Origin: a virus | Length of the DNA stretch: 64,000 bases | Virus record (IMG/VR): IMGVR_UViG_3300037189_011323 | Location: 1 to 64,000 of that record | Direction: 5' to 3' (one strand) | Shown: positions 15,845 through 25,300 of the stretch, piece by piece | Layout of the letters: each line of letters starts with the position of its first letter | Numbering within the stretch: position 1 is the first letter of the stretch | Made by a program: the position numbers and the translations under genes | Notes under the pieces: model-generated | Databases searched by the model: none | Seen by the model: only the letters and a program-made list of their open reading frames with translations | Told to the model about the DNA's origin: nothing

Positions 15845-16841
15845 TTTCCATCAACAACTTGGTGTCATAGTGTTGTGTATCAAGATTTTGTATTTGATTT
15901 AACACAATCTGGTCAACTGACTCAAACTTAACATCACCAAGTGTATCTTCACGTAGCACTTCACCACGTTGTTGTATAAGACTTAATTCACGAACAGCAA
16001 ATGTTTTAACCATTTCTTCTTTAATAAATGTTGCTTCTTCATAAGAAATGTTAATATCAATGTTTACACGTGCATAGGTTTTATCATTTAAATGTTTGTC
16101 TGCTTCATCAATAAGTTGTGATAGTGTAAGAACTCTATAGCGTGGAGCATCAGCCCAATTATGATAAACTGGTTCGGCACCCCAAGTTAAAATCATTGCA
16201 CCACGAGCATCGTCCCAAGCATCAGCATAATTATGAGGAAAGGCGTTGCCAATATAATGTATGTTGCCCTTACGCTGACGTTTATGAAAATGTCCTGTAA
16301 AAACCGTTCCAACATTTGAAAACTCCTCACTATTTAATCCTCCGTGGTCAGGCATTTCTACCATTGCATTCATAAGAAACTGCGGTAATTCAAAATGACC
16401 CATAACATAGCGTGACTTAATCTTACGCATATTTTTATGTTCTTCACCAATCAACCATGGCACAAAGGTAACATCACCTTCGGTATGTTGGTCCATAATT
16501 AATTCAATATTTTTAAACTTTTCAATATAACGAATACTTGTTATGGTTCGTCTGTCTTTGTGATAAAGATCATGGTTACCAGGAATAAAAAGTACACGTG
16601 TGCCAATATTATTAAGGCGTTCAAGAATCCGTATTGAATGATCCATAGTATTAATATTAAGACTATTCCGTGTATCATGAAAATCTCCAAGAAACAGCAC
16701 TGTGTCACATTCTTGAGTTTTAACTAGATCCAAGAACCAATCTATATAACGATCACAATCGTTTAAGAACAGTTGACTGTTCTGTTTGTACCCAAGGTGT
16801 AGGTCGGTAAAAACCGCAGCTTTTTTGAACAGATTAGACAT
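15828..16841 (-). CDS. gp47: Recombination nuclease gp47 (SbcD/Mre11-like)
   Basis: This 337-residue protein (T4 gp47 is 339) is a calcineurin-type metallophosphoesterase. All metal motifs are visible: FTDLHLGY with Asp13 and His15, LGDFHDTR with Asp53, PGNHDLYH with Asn89, His90 and Asp91, GHFEL with His149, and TGHFHKRQR with His184 and His186. It pairs with gp46 to process DNA ends in recombination-dependent replication. It lies directly upstream of gene 46, as in T4. A strong TTGACA-N17-TAGGTT promoter ends six bases before its ATG. Confidence 0.95.
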   Translation of the reverse strand: MSNLFKKAAVFTDLHLGYKQNSQLFLNDCDRYIDWFLDLVKTQECDTVLFLGDFHDTRNSLNINTMDHSIRILERLNNIGTRVLFIPGNHDLYHKDRRTITSIRYIEKFKNIELIMDQHTEGDVTFVPWLIGEEHKNMRKIKSRYVMGHFELPQFLMNAMVEMPDHGGLNSEEFSNVGTVFTGHFHKRQRKGNIHYIGNAFPHNYADAWDDARGAMILTWGAEPVYHNWADAPRYRVLTLSQLIDEADKHLNDKTYARVNIDINISYEEATFIKEEMVKTFAVRELSLIQQRGEVLREDTLGDVKFESVDQIVLNQIQNLDTQHYDTKLLMEIYNSL

Positions 16842-16847
16842 ATTACT

Positions 16848-16876
16848 AACCTAACAGTTTAGTGTTTAGTTGTCAA
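16848..16876 (-). promoter_or_regulatory. Sigma70-like promoter of gene 47
   Basis: On the minus strand a consensus -35 TTGACA (16876-16871) is followed by a 17-base spacer ending TGT and by TAGGTT (16853-16848), six bases from the ATG at 16841. It lies in the 37-base gap after gene 55. It probably drives genes 47, 46 and the nuclease before the late phase. Start at the usual distance from the -10 box would make the A of ATG the first base of the RNA. Confidence 0.6.
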
Positions 16877-16878
16877 TA

Positions 16879-17727
16879 TTAATCATTAAAACCAAAATCA
16901 CCACCGCTACCGCCGCCTCTTATGGCGTTGTCTGTTTGACGGGTATAACTTGGATTAAGTCCATTTGCTTCAAGGATGTCGTCACGTAAATGTTGATTTC
17001 TCTTCTCAACATTAAGGACTCTAGTAAAACTATTGGTAATAGTAGCAGTATAATAAGCAAAAGGATTATTAGATTTGCTTTCGTCAAATTGCAACCCTAC
17101 CTGTGATAACTGTAACAATGCTTGGCTTCGCATTTCATCATTATATGTATAACCACGCCAGTTGCCTTTACTACCATACCGTTCACATAGCTTGATAAAC
17201 ATACGTGCTAGATTATTGGTAATCTTGCCATGGTCACGATTAAAGCAACCATTCTCTAGTCCACCCTCCCAATGTGATTTACCACAGCATATAAGTTCAC
17301 CTGCTTCATTATATCTATAATGTTGGAATGGTGGGAAGTTTACTTTGACGTGGTGGTCAGCAGTTGTCTTAAGACTTTTCTTTCTGCCAGGTGCCAATGG
17401 AATATGATCCCATGTAGTGATTCTAAAAATTACTTCTGTTTTTGGAATTGCTTGCCAATCAACTGTATGTTGGTCTAATTTTGTTTTCTTACCATCAACG
17501 TTTGATGCTTCCCATGCTTGCTTTGCCAACCTATCAGCACGTGCACGTTTGGCTTCTGCAACAGTCTTCTGATTAATTTTAGTAATACTTGGAAGAATCA
17601 AATCATAAACACAATCTTCGGGTGTTAAAAATTCACAGTAAGTATTTTTACTTCTAGCAATTTCTTTAAGAAGTTCTTTATTTGTAAGATATGGAGTTCT
17701 TTTGGTTGGTGTTTTTGTTATTGTCAT
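16879..17727 (-). CDS. gp55: Late sigma factor gp55
   Basis: The C-terminal two thirds carry the gp55 core: NLARMFIKLCERY near residue 170, then RGYTYNDEMRSQALLQLSQV and SNNPFAYYTATITNSFTRVL near residues 190-240, the shortened sigma region 2 that contacts RNA polymerase and melts the -10-like late box. T4 gp55 is 185 residues; this one is 282, with an extra basic N-terminal part (1-80) and a middle segment containing ELICCGKSHWEGGLENGC. The protein ends GDFGFND; in T4 the gp55 C-terminus binds the gp45 sliding clamp, so these last residues may do so too (inference). It would read the ATAAATA boxes found before the structural genes. A TATAAT box lies six bases before its ATG. Confidence 0.88.
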   Translation of the reverse strand: MTITKTPTKRTPYLTNKELLKEIARSKNTYCEFLTPEDCVYDLILPSITKINQKTVAEAKRARADRLAKQAWEASNVDGKKTKLDQHTVDWQAIPKTEVIFRITTWDHIPLAPGRKKSLKTTADHHVKVNFPPFQHYRYNEAGELICCGKSHWEGGLENGCFNRDHGKITNNLARMFIKLCERYGSKGNWRGYTYNDEMRSQALLQLSQVGLQFDESKSNNPFAYYTATITNSFTRVLNVEKRNQHLRDDILEANGLNPSYTRQTDNAIRGGGSGGDFGFND

Positions 17728-17733
17728 GACTCA

Positions 17734-17762
17734 ATTATATATGGTTATTTTAATAAAATAAA
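17734..17762 (-). promoter_or_regulatory. Promoter of gene 55 with consensus -10 box
   Basis: On the minus strand a perfect TATAAT (17739-17734) ends six bases before the ATG at 17727. The -35 region 17 bases further up (TTTATT) is weak. The divergent plus-strand late box ATAAATA at 17758-17764 overlaps this region, so transcription of gene 55 and of the tail operon may interfere with each other as infection moves from early to late. Confidence 0.5.
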
Positions 17763-17764
17763 TA
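17758..17764 (+). promoter_or_regulatory. Putative late promoter of the tail operon
   Basis: ATAAATA lies 22 bases before the ATG at 17787 in an A/T-rich context. It is the first late box of the plus-strand tail operon that runs to 50614. Confidence 0.5.
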
Positions 17765-17786
17765 TTTTTGTTGAGAATTTTTTCAT

Positions 17787-18833
17787 ATGGCATCATTATT
17801 TAATTTCGCACCGCAAAACTATTATACTAGAACACCTGGATACAATCAAAATCCAGCTACTTTCTATAATCCTGGTGAATTACAACCTACTGGTTATGGC
17901 AGACAACCTGATGTTGCTGGTTATCTTGGCTATGGTGCAGCTGTTGGTGCACTTACAGTTGGAACACAAGGTTATAGATTACCTACACAAAACTTTTACA
18001 ATTATGGTGTTAACAATCCTGGTTTGTTTGGTGCACAAACACTTAAAACAAGTGTAAAAGATGTTGCAATTAATGCTGCTCTTACAGGGTTAGTGTATGG
18101 ATTAACTGGTGGACCATCTACTGATCCTACTAACGGTCGCTTAAGTGGTACTGGTGTACAACAAGGTGCTACACCACGACAATTGTTACCAACACAAACA
18201 CCAAGAACCAATCCAGATGATGGTAAAGAAGATCGTGTTGTAATATATGACCAAACTGGTAGATTCATTGGTCAAAGTGATATCTTCAAACCACTTAAGA
18301 ATACTGGTGGTGTGTTATTTCCATATACTCCAACTATTCAAGTTGGTCATAAAGCAAGTTATGAAATGATGCAACTTGTGCATACCAATTATCCTACACC
18401 AGCTTATCAACACAGTGCTATTGAGAATATATCTATACAAGCATTGTTTACAGCAAATTATCGTGCAGAGGCAGAATATATTATTGCTATGATGCATTTC
18501 TTTCGCACTGCTACAAAGATGTTTTATGGTCAAGATCAATTAGCTGGCACACCGCCACCTATTTTATTTCTTGATGGTTATGGTCCATACACGTTTGATC
18601 ATATACCAGTTGTAATCACAAGTTTTGATTATACACTACCTAATGATGTTGATTATATAAGTTGCACTATTATGAATGAGCGTCAAAAAGTTCCTACAAC
18701 TCTTAATGTAAGTTTAAGTCTTGTCCCAACTTACAGTCGTAATAAAGTTAGTAATGAGTTTGGTTTGGTTAATTATAGTCAAGGCACACTTAAAACAAGT
18801 GGTCGTGGTAATCGCAGCGGAGGATGGATCTAA
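17787..18833 (+). CDS. Baseplate tail tube cap / tube initiator (gp48 or gp54 type)
   Basis: This 348-residue protein has a Gly/Tyr/Asn-rich N-terminal half (1-170) and a conserved C-terminal half with FPYTPTIQVGHKASYEMM near 177, then ANYRAEAEYIIAMMHFFRTA near 220 and PPPILFLDGYGPYTFDHIPV near 254. This pattern belongs to the T4 tail cap family (gp48, gp54), which sits on the baseplate hub and starts tube polymerisation. gp48 is 364 residues in T4 and gp54 is 320. Only one such gene is in the window, so it may fill either role. It overlaps the gp53 start (TAATG). Confidence 0.75.
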   Translation: MASLFNFAPQNYYTRTPGYNQNPATFYNPGELQPTGYGRQPDVAGYLGYGAAVGALTVGTQGYRLPTQNFYNYGVNNPGLFGAQTLKTSVKDVAINAALTGLVYGLTGGPSTDPTNGRLSGTGVQQGATPRQLLPTQTPRTNPDDGKEDRVVIYDQTGRFIGQSDIFKPLKNTGGVLFPYTPTIQVGHKASYEMMQLVHTNYPTPAYQHSAIENISIQALFTANYRAEAEYIIAMMHFFRTATKMFYGQDQLAGTPPPILFLDGYGPYTFDHIPVVITSFDYTLPNDVDYISCTIMNERQKVPTTLNVSLSLVPTYSRNKVSNEFGLVNYSQGTLKTSGRGNRSGGWI

Positions 18834-19147
18834 TGGCAAGCACACCAAATTATCCTGCCGCAAGTTCTTATTATGGCACACCAAGTTTTGATAATAATCA
18901 GTTTCTTGATTTGTTAAATTATCGTGCAATACCTAAATTGGTTGATGATATTCTTTTTACTATACCGCCACAATATGAATATCGTCCAGACTTGTTAGCA
19001 TTTGACCTTTATGGAGACCCTACACTTTGGTGGGTATTTGCTGTGCGTAATCCTAATACACTTATTGATCCGCTTTGGGATTTTGTCGCTAATGCAGTAA
19101 TATATTTGCCAAAAAAAGCCACGCTACAGAACGCATTGGGTATCTAA
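18833..19147 (+). CDS. gp53: Baseplate wedge subunit gp53
   Basis: The start is set at the ATG 18833-18835 because GGAGG at 18819-18823 is well spaced for it and too close to the ATG at 18824; this gives 104 residues. The diagnostic block is YEYRPDLLAFDLYGDPTLWW followed by VFAVRNPNTLIDPLWDF, the core of gp53, which completes the baseplate wedge and joins it to the hub in T4. T4 gp53 is 196 residues, so this is a compact version containing only the core, as is usual in aquatic myoviruses. It is followed immediately by the hub gene. Confidence 0.9.
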   Translation: MASTPNYPAASSYYGTPSFDNNQFLDLLNYRAIPKLVDDILFTIPPQYEYRPDLLAFDLYGDPTLWWVFAVRNPNTLIDPLWDFVANAVIYLPKKATLQNALGI

Positions 19148-22100
19148 ATGGCATCAAATTTGACCAAAGATCAACAATTAAGTGCTGCCAATGCTCAATA
19201 CAAGAATTGGGTTAATCAACAGATTGCCGCCAATGGTGGTTATTATCCAACTATAGACCAAATTAACCAATATAAAGCAAGTGTTCTTAATACAGGATTG
19301 TATCCTGATTTAGATATAGGTGTTGCACCACCACCGCCTGGTGTAGATGTAAACATAGCACCAAGTCAATTTTTTATTGTAGGGCAAGATGCATTAAATG
19401 CAGATCGTGGTAGTGGTTATAGCGGTAATCCAATCTTTACAGGTGGTATAAGTGATAACACAACATTAGAACAATTTACAGCTGCGCAAGATGCTTATGG
19501 TAGTGCACTACAAGCACAACAAGATGCGCTGGCACGTAGTAGTGCCGCAGAAGCACAAGCCGCACAAAATGCACTTGCAGCCGCACAAGCACGTGTAAAG
19601 GCATTAGAAGCGCAATTAGCGGCTGATAGTCCAATGGACCCTACTCTAACAAGCAGTGCACAAGTACAAGCTGCAAGTAGTGCCGCAAATCAACGCAGTG
19701 GTCAAGAGATTTCACCAACTGGTGCAGTTACTGATCCAACTACTCTTGCTGAACAATACAGTCAGTATCGTAGTGGTGGAACTGTTATTCAAAATAGCAC
19801 ACCTGCAAGTAATCCTGATAGACAAGCACAATTAGACCGTATTAATGATTCTTACACTGCAACAAGCAGTGGTAGCGGAACTGATGTAACAGCCCAAACA
19901 CCATCTACAAATAATCAAAATATAGAAAATTTTAATCGTGATAGACTTACTGATGCAACAGAAGTATCAGCTGCACCATTAAATAAAACTAATAGTGCAG
20001 CAGAGGATAATCCACAAAATGGTGCTACAACAGGTAGCAGCGATAGTAGGGTTTATACTGACCAACAAGTAAATGGTATGCGTGGACGTGGATTGCCTGA
20101 TAAAAATCCAAGTGGTTCAGATGCAGCAACAAACGGTAGTAATAGCGTAAGCATATTAAAAAGTGGCAAAGCATATGATGAAGGTGTAAATGGTGGTAAT
20201 CAAAGCACTGCCGCACCTACTGGTGGTAATGCTTCACGCACAAATAAATTACACAATTATGTCAACTACACTTATAGATTAAGTTTATATGCGATACCTA
20301 GAGAAACAGTAAACTCTATATTTGCAAGTAGCACTACACCAACAAATCAACAAATACTTGCAAACAGTGTTTGGATTTGTAGTGATAGTGGACAAGGACA
20401 AAACAAACGTGATGCTAATTTTCCTGTTGATTTAACAATTGATAATCTTGAATTAGAAACAATAGTAAATGCTAATAATAGCAGAACTCGTGCAACTGAT
20501 GTAATAAAACTTAAGTTTGATATTATTGAACCATATACTGTTAATTTTCTTGGTAGACTTATGAAGTTAAGTGCCAAAGTAAATCCAAATGGTAATTGGA
20601 GCACAATGTTCTTTGTATTGAAAATAGAATTTATGGGATATACAGATAACGGTCAACCAATTATTCCTAGTGGTGGCGGTGATACAATTCCAAATACTAC
20701 AAAGTTTATTCCATTTACAATGATTAACATGAAGTTTAATGTTACAAGTAGTGGTGGAAAGTATCACATTGATGGTATTCCTGTTAATGCTCTTGCGCTT
20801 ACTGCACTTGATAATCAAATACCATTCCACGTAGAAGTAAGTGGACAAAACATAAATGATTTATTTAACGAAGGATTACAAAGCACAACTAAATCAACTG
20901 CAACTGGTGGAGCAGCAAGAGAACAAAATACTGTTACAACACAAAATACAGTTAATGGTAACAATACTACTGTAACTAAAGGTCTTGCAAAAGCACTTAA
21001 TGCAAATGAAGAACAAAAGGTAAGTCAAAATACTCAAGGTAAACCAAACACTTATGCATTTGATTTCCAAGATCATTTACCAAGTGCAAAGATAGTTGAT
21101 CCAGAACAATACTTTAAGATTCAAGGAGTACCTGGCGTAAAAGGTAAAGACCAAAAAGAAATTGACCAAGGTAAGGTTGGTTCACTTGTAGCTGATTTAC
21201 AAAAAGGTGTATTTCGTGCAAATCCAGGTACTCGTATCACAGATTTTATTTCAAGTGTGTTATCAGTAAGCACATATATGACAGACCAATACAAAGATGA
21301 TGGTAGTAATAATACAGCACCACTTAAAACTTGGAAGATTACTCCTGTAGTTCAGTTTAATGATATTGATCCTAAAACAAATTTTTATGCACGTGATATA
21401 ACTTATGTTGTGCGAGAATATACAACTTATGGTCAAGATGCGCCTAACTTTGGTCAAGCACGTGTGCAAAATAATCGTATTGTGAAAACCTACAAATACA
21501 TTTATAGCGGTAATAATCAAGATGTGCTAGATGCAAGCATTGATTTTCAAATGGCTTTCTTTGAATTAAAAAATGGTGTGCCAATGAACTATATTGATCG
21601 TGATGGTTTAACACCTGGTGCAGCACAGGCACAAACTGTAAGCCAAAGTCCATCAACAATAAAGCGATTCTTTATGCCACGCTATCAATATACTAATGGT
21701 CTTGCTAATCGCCAAAACACTGGTCCAACTACTATTGATTTGAAAAGCATTGGTGTTCAAGAATTAATGGAAAAATTATTTGATAATCGTGGTGATATGA
21801 TTACACTTGACATTACAATTGTTGGTGATCCAGATTGGATAAGTCAAGATTATCCACTTATGCATCCAACTCTTGTTGGCAATGATGCTTACTTACAAAA
21901 TGGCAGTATTAATTACAGTAATGCTGTTTATTTTAATTTTTATTTTGCAACACCTAATACAGATTATAATGATGTTACTGGTATATTTGATGATAGAAAT
22001 AATTACAGCGAATTTAGTGGAATCTATCAAGTTGTAAGTGTAAAGAGTAATTTTAGTAATGGTAGATTCACACAAAAATTAACTAACTTCCGTGTTCGTA

Positions 22101-22378
22101 ATCAAGAAGAAGTTCAGAGCAGTGCTATACGTAATGATAGTGTAAATCCAAATGCTCCAACCTCAAGTAACAATGCAGGTGCTGCACCACTAGAAAAAGC
22201 TACTAACAGTATAACTATTCCACCTGATCCAAGATTGAATATTCCAACAGGAACTAATGCACCATCTAATAATCAACCAATTTATAATGTTACTGATCCA
22301 CGTGTAGGATTACCGCCACCAAGTAATAATTACAATGAAGACGCAGCTATACGAAACTACTATTTGGGAGTTGATTAA
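19148..22378 (+). CDS. Large baseplate hub protein, possibly a gp27 equivalent
   Basis: This 1076-residue protein has a low-complexity N-terminal 360 residues, including an Ala/Gln coiled coil (ARSSAAEAQAAQNALAAAQA, near residue 118) and Ser/Thr/Asn-rich linkers. From about 370 it has folded beta-rich domains beginning NYVNYTYRLSLYAIP, with later blocks such as FDIIEPYTVNFLGRLMKLSA and ITYVVREYTTYGQDAP. Proteins of the gp27 type form the hub torus under the tube and carry the gp5 spike; placement immediately before the gp5-like gene fits that role. I see no single motif that proves gp27 homology. The end at 22376-22378 is two bases before the next ATG. Confidence 0.5.
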   Translation: MASNLTKDQQLSAANAQYKNWVNQQIAANGGYYPTIDQINQYKASVLNTGLYPDLDIGVAPPPPGVDVNIAPSQFFIVGQDALNADRGSGYSGNPIFTGGISDNTTLEQFTAAQDAYGSALQAQQDALARSSAAEAQAAQNALAAAQARVKALEAQLAADSPMDPTLTSSAQVQAASSAANQRSGQEISPTGAVTDPTTLAEQYSQYRSGGTVIQNSTPASNPDRQAQLDRINDSYTATSSGSGTDVTAQTPSTNNQNIENFNRDRLTDATEVSAAPLNKTNSAAEDNPQNGATTGSSDSRVYTDQQVNGMRGRGLPDKNPSGSDAATNGSNSVSILKSGKAYDEGVNGGNQSTAAPTGGNASRTNKLHNYVNYTYRLSLYAIPRETVNSIFASSTTPTNQQILANSVWICSDSGQGQNKRDANFPVDLTIDNLELETIVNANNSRTRATDVIKLKFDIIEPYTVNFLGRLMKLSAKVNPNGNWSTMFFVLKIEFMGYTDNGQPIIPSGGGDTIPNTTKFIPFTMINMKFNVTSSGGKYHIDGIPVNALALTALDNQIPFHVEVSGQNINDLFNEGLQSTTKSTATGGAAREQNTVTTQNTVNGNNTTVTKGLAKALNANEEQKVSQNTQGKPNTYAFDFQDHLPSAKIVDPEQYFKIQGVPGVKGKDQKEIDQGKVGSLVADLQKGVFRANPGTRITDFISSVLSVSTYMTDQYKDDGSNNTAPLKTWKITPVVQFNDIDPKTNFYARDITYVVREYTTYGQDAPNFGQARVQNNRIVKTYKYIYSGNNQDVLDASIDFQMAFFELKNGVPMNYIDRDGLTPGAAQAQTVSQSPSTIKRFFMPRYQYTNGLANRQNTGPTTIDLKSIGVQELMEKLFDNRGDMITLDITIVGDPDWISQDYPLMHPTLVGNDAYLQNGSINYSNAVYFNFYFATPNTDYNDVTGIFDDRNNYSEFSGIYQVVSVKSNFSNGRFTQKLTNFRVRNQEEVQSSAIRNDSVNPNAPTSSNNAGAAPLEKATNSITIPPDPRLNIPTGTNAPSNNQPIYNVTDPRVGLPPPSNNYNEDAAIRNYYLGVD

Positions 22379-22380
22379 TA

Positions 22381-25300
22381 ATGACTTGGTTTACAGAACA
22401 AGAAACTAGTAAAACAGCACCAAATACAAAATCAGAAGCCTCTGCTGGTAATCGTATTAATCCTGGTCCTTATATTGGTATTGTTAAAAACGTTGTTGAC
22501 CCACTGTATAGTGGTAGATTACAAGTTTATATTCCAGATTTAGGTGGTGATGAAACTGACCCCACCAGTTACAAAAGCATGATGTATGCGACACCATTCT
22601 ATGGTCGCACTAATATTCAAGATGGCAGTAGCTTTGCTGGTAGTCCACACAGTTATGGTATGTGGTTTGTGCCACCTGATATTGATAATAAAGTGCTATG
22701 TATATTTGCTAACGGTGATCCTGCAAAAGGTTATTGGTTTGCTTGTATTCCAGATTGGCCAGCACTACACATGGTTCCTGGCATAAGTGGTCCAGTTGAT
22801 GGTAGTAGTCCTGCACCAGTAGTAGATCATTTTGATAATAAAGATAATCCAAGTAACTTATCTAGTGTACGAACACTTGACAGATATATTCATGAATATC
22901 AACAGAAAACTTGGGAAGACCAAGGATTATTACAAGACCCAGATCGTGGACCTGGTCGCAGTAGCGCACAACGTGAAACACCAAGTGGTGTGTTTGGTAT
23001 ATCTACACCTGGTCGTCCAATACTAGATGAAGACCCACAACTTTATCCTGACAATCTTGGCTTTACAAGTGGTGGTGTAAAGCAAAAAACACCTGGTCAA
23101 CTTATGGGTGTAATGGGTCGTAAGGGCGGTCATACACTTGTTATGGATGATGGCGATGCCAATGGCAATAACCAAATGTTCCGTATTCGCAGTGCCGCTG
23201 GTCATATGATATTAATGAATGACACCAAAGAGTTTCTTTATATTATTAACAGTAAAGGCACTGCTTGGGTTGAAATGGATGCTAAAGGTAGCATTAATGT
23301 TTATGCTGAAAGCCAGATGAATATATTTGCTAAAGATAGCTTTAGTCTTGAGTCAAGTGGTGCTATAAAAATAAAAGGTAAGACAGTTGATATTCTTGCA
23401 GAGAATGGATTAAGTTTACAAGGTGCTGATGTTAACGTATTAGGAAGTGGTAGCACAAAGATTGCTGGTAAACAGAACCTACACCTACACAGTAAAAAGA
23501 ATACCTATCTTACTGGTGAATCATGTATACAAATTAAAGCAGATGGGCATATTGATCTTAAAGCTAGTTGTCATACTATTAATACTGCTGATGCAACTAA
23601 AGCTACTGAAGCGGCTGAAGTTAAAAATAAACCAACAAATATGCCACAGCATGAACCAAGAAATAAAGGTGCTGGTAGTTTAACAGCAAGTCCAACACCT
23701 AATGCTAAAAACAATGCAGCTACTAATCCAAATAATCCTTATGGTCAAGGTAATAACTTTGGCAGTGGTGGTGCACAACCAAATTATGGTCCACAAACTA
23801 ATAATGTTCAACCAGTTGTTTATAACAGTGGACCACAAGGTAGTTTACAAGGTCAAGGCAGTGTTTATGGTAGTTATAAACCAGACAATTATAATGGCGG
23901 TGGTATAGATTGGACAGTAGCTGGCACTATCGCTGGTGCTATTGCTGGTATTGCATTTAGTGGTGGTAGTAGTTATAATGTAACAAATGATGCTGATCCA
24001 AAATTAAGTGTTGGTGAAGCACAGAACAATCCAGGCAACTTACCATACAATAATACTGATACATTTGCCGTGGGTTATAATAATAATCTTGCCGTATATG
24101 CAAAACCAGAAGGCGGTATTGCGGCACTTGCATTAGCATTTGATGCACTGAATATAGGTGTAAGCACACGTAGCATTGATCTTATACAAGGTTTCTTAAA
24201 TGCAAAGAGCAATGTAGATCCTAAAGTTATTGATATGACTCGTTATATGCACCAAAATTTAGGTATAGTTGCTGATGATTATGTTGCATTATATGATCCT
24301 AATACACGTATTGGTTGGGTTGCTTATGCAATACAGTATATTCAAGGTAGATTAATTTATAGTTATGACCAAGTAGTGACTGGTTGTGCATTAAGTCTTG
24401 GTATAAGTGTAACAGACTTCTTAATGGGTATTCAACCACTTACTAAACCATGGCAAAACAATAATGGTTATAATCCGCTAAGTGGATTTGTTAATCCTGC
24501 ACAGAATAACAATATTGTTCAGCGTGGTAGCAGTCCGCTACAAACTATTGGCAGTGCAATTGGTGGTGGTTTGATTGGTGGGTTGATTGGTAGCTTTATA
24601 CAAGGCAATCAACGTAGTAATCAAGGTGGTATTGTTGCAGTTACTGATGCTAATTCTGCAAGACGTTATTTGGAAGCTAATCCAAATACACCTAATGGCA
24701 CCGTATTCCAATATCCTGATGGTAGCACATTTACATTAGGCGGTGGCAGCGTAACTTATGTTGATAATGGTGGTTATAATGTAACTAATGTTCAACAATA
24801 TGGTGGACCAACTAATGAAGCTATCGGTTCTGATATTCGCTTTGATGGTATCATTAATAATGGCACACAAGGCAGTGGTGGCTGTGCTACACTAGCGCAA
24901 ACATATGCACCTAATCTTGGTCATACAAGCACTTGGAGTGCTGGTGATAGTATTACTAATGGAACCGCACAACCAGGTGATGTATATGCTACATTTGCAC
25001 CTGGTGGTAGTTATACAGGTCAAAGTGGCACATGTCATACAGTTATCTTTAACAATTACACTTATGATAATAATGGTAATATTAATGGTGCCTATGTTAC
25101 TGAACAATATGTTGGTCAGCCTCCACATACAGCTTTCTATAGTGCATCACGCACTGACAAATATGAAGTATTCCAAAACTTTAAACGTGTTCAAAGTGAT
25201 ACTGCTCCAAGTGGTGCTAACGTAACACAAACACAACAATATAATAATGTTACTGGTCAAAGAACACAACAAAGTTATGCACAAGATAGTAATCCAATTC

